DNA of 5,600 bases from an uncultured Prevotella sp. (GTDB lineage Bacteria; Bacteroidota; Bacteroidia; Bacteroidales; Bacteroidaceae), in assembly GCA_900554835.1 (NCBI GenBank), contig USJD01000214.1, positions 1-5,600 of the forward strand, in the 5' to 3' direction. The translations under genes and the position numbers were made by a program. The notes under the pieces were generated by a model. It ran no database searches. It had not been told where the DNA came from and worked only from the letters and a program-made list of their open reading frames with translations. Every line of letters starts with the position of its first letter. Position 1 is the first letter of the stretch. Shown here in pieces: positions 5,403 to 5,600 of this stretch.

Positions 5403-5600
5403 TTACCTGTTGTACTTAAATACCTTGACCATTTCCTTGTCGCCACCCACGAGCTGGCTGCATCTGTTCAGAATTCCGGTGTCAGAGAAACCGCATTTCT
5501 CCATGACTCTTCCTGATGCAGGATTGCCTGTGAAGTGGTCTGCCCAGATGTTTTCGAAATGCTTCTCGTGGATGCAGTAGTCGAGCATCAGCTTCAAGGC
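5403..5600 (-). CDS. GNAT-family N-acetyltransferase (partial, C-terminal end only)
   Basis: The last 65 codons of a protein that enters from the right edge. The frame is open to the edge with no plausible start inside (a TTG at 5597 is an internal Leu). The visible part reads LMLDYCIHEKHFENIWADHF, then TGNPASGRVMEKCGF, then a closing strand EMVKVFKYNR. The 'N-x2-S-x3-MEK-x-GF' signature is the typical C-terminal motif of RimJ/RimL-type GNAT acetyltransferases, which move an acetyl group from acetyl-CoA to an amine; the Asn and Ser in it belong to the acetyl-CoA-side helix. The substrate cannot be predicted from the fragment, and the acetyl-CoA pyrophosphate loop (Q/R-x2-G-x-G/A) is outside the window. 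It is followed after 6 bases by the AlkZ-related gene, so it is part of the same operon. Confidence 0.85.
   Translation of the reverse strand, partial: ALKLMLDYCIHEKHFENIWADHFTGNPASGRVMEKCGFSDTGILNRCSQLVGGDKEMVKVFKYNR

Noticed and set aside
1..5600. CRISPR array, tRNA/rRNA, insertion sequence, attachment site or phage gene
   Set aside because: No regularly spaced repeats, no tRNA-like cloverleaf or rRNA sequence, and no transposase or integrase motifs were seen. The only repeat noticed is the two-copy promoter element.

Overview
The window looks like a Bacteroidales chromosome, most likely a gut Prevotella/Segatella-type organism. Three things suggest this: two TATCTTTG boxes match the Bacteroidetes -7 promoter consensus (TAnnTTTG); gene starts mostly lack a strong Shine-Dalgarno; and secreted proteins have Bacteroidales features (a Gln-Gln mature N terminus, and an 'SLDGR...KGVYI-NGKK' C-terminal tail). 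The genus is an inference from protein style, not a search result. Every gene I can support is on the minus strand, so transcription runs from high to low coordinates. Coding density is high, and the longest stretch without a gene is about 126 bases.

Three transcription blocks can be read. (A) 5600 to 4204: the end of a GNAT acetyltransferase, an AlkZ-related protein and a pyridoxamine-phosphate-oxidase/Nim-like flavoprotein, separated by 6 and 2 bases, so almost certainly one operon whose promoter lies outside the window. (B) 4196 to 3221: a single AraC-family regulator with its own promoter. (C) 3189 to 1: a five-gene run made of a cyclophilin-like lipoprotein, an iron-sulfur-flavoprotein-type flavodoxin, a secreted carboxymuconolactone-decarboxylase/cupin fusion, an aldo/keto reductase and the start of an AlkD-type DNA alkylation repair protein. 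Gaps there are 6, 27, 21 and 45 bases and no promoter or terminator is visible inside.

The most notable signal is a 62-base direct repeat (58/62 identical by eye). One copy lies just upstream of the AraC gene and one just upstream of operon C. Each copy ends exactly at a -7 box, and neither has a -33 box at the usual spacing. The simplest reading is a shared, activator-dependent promoter/operator through which the AraC protein controls both itself and operon C.

Operon C combines two envelope proteins with cytoplasmic redox enzymes and a DNA alkylation repair protein. I infer a response to a reactive electrophile, carbonyl or quinone-like compound. The inducer and the real substrates cannot be read from the sequence.
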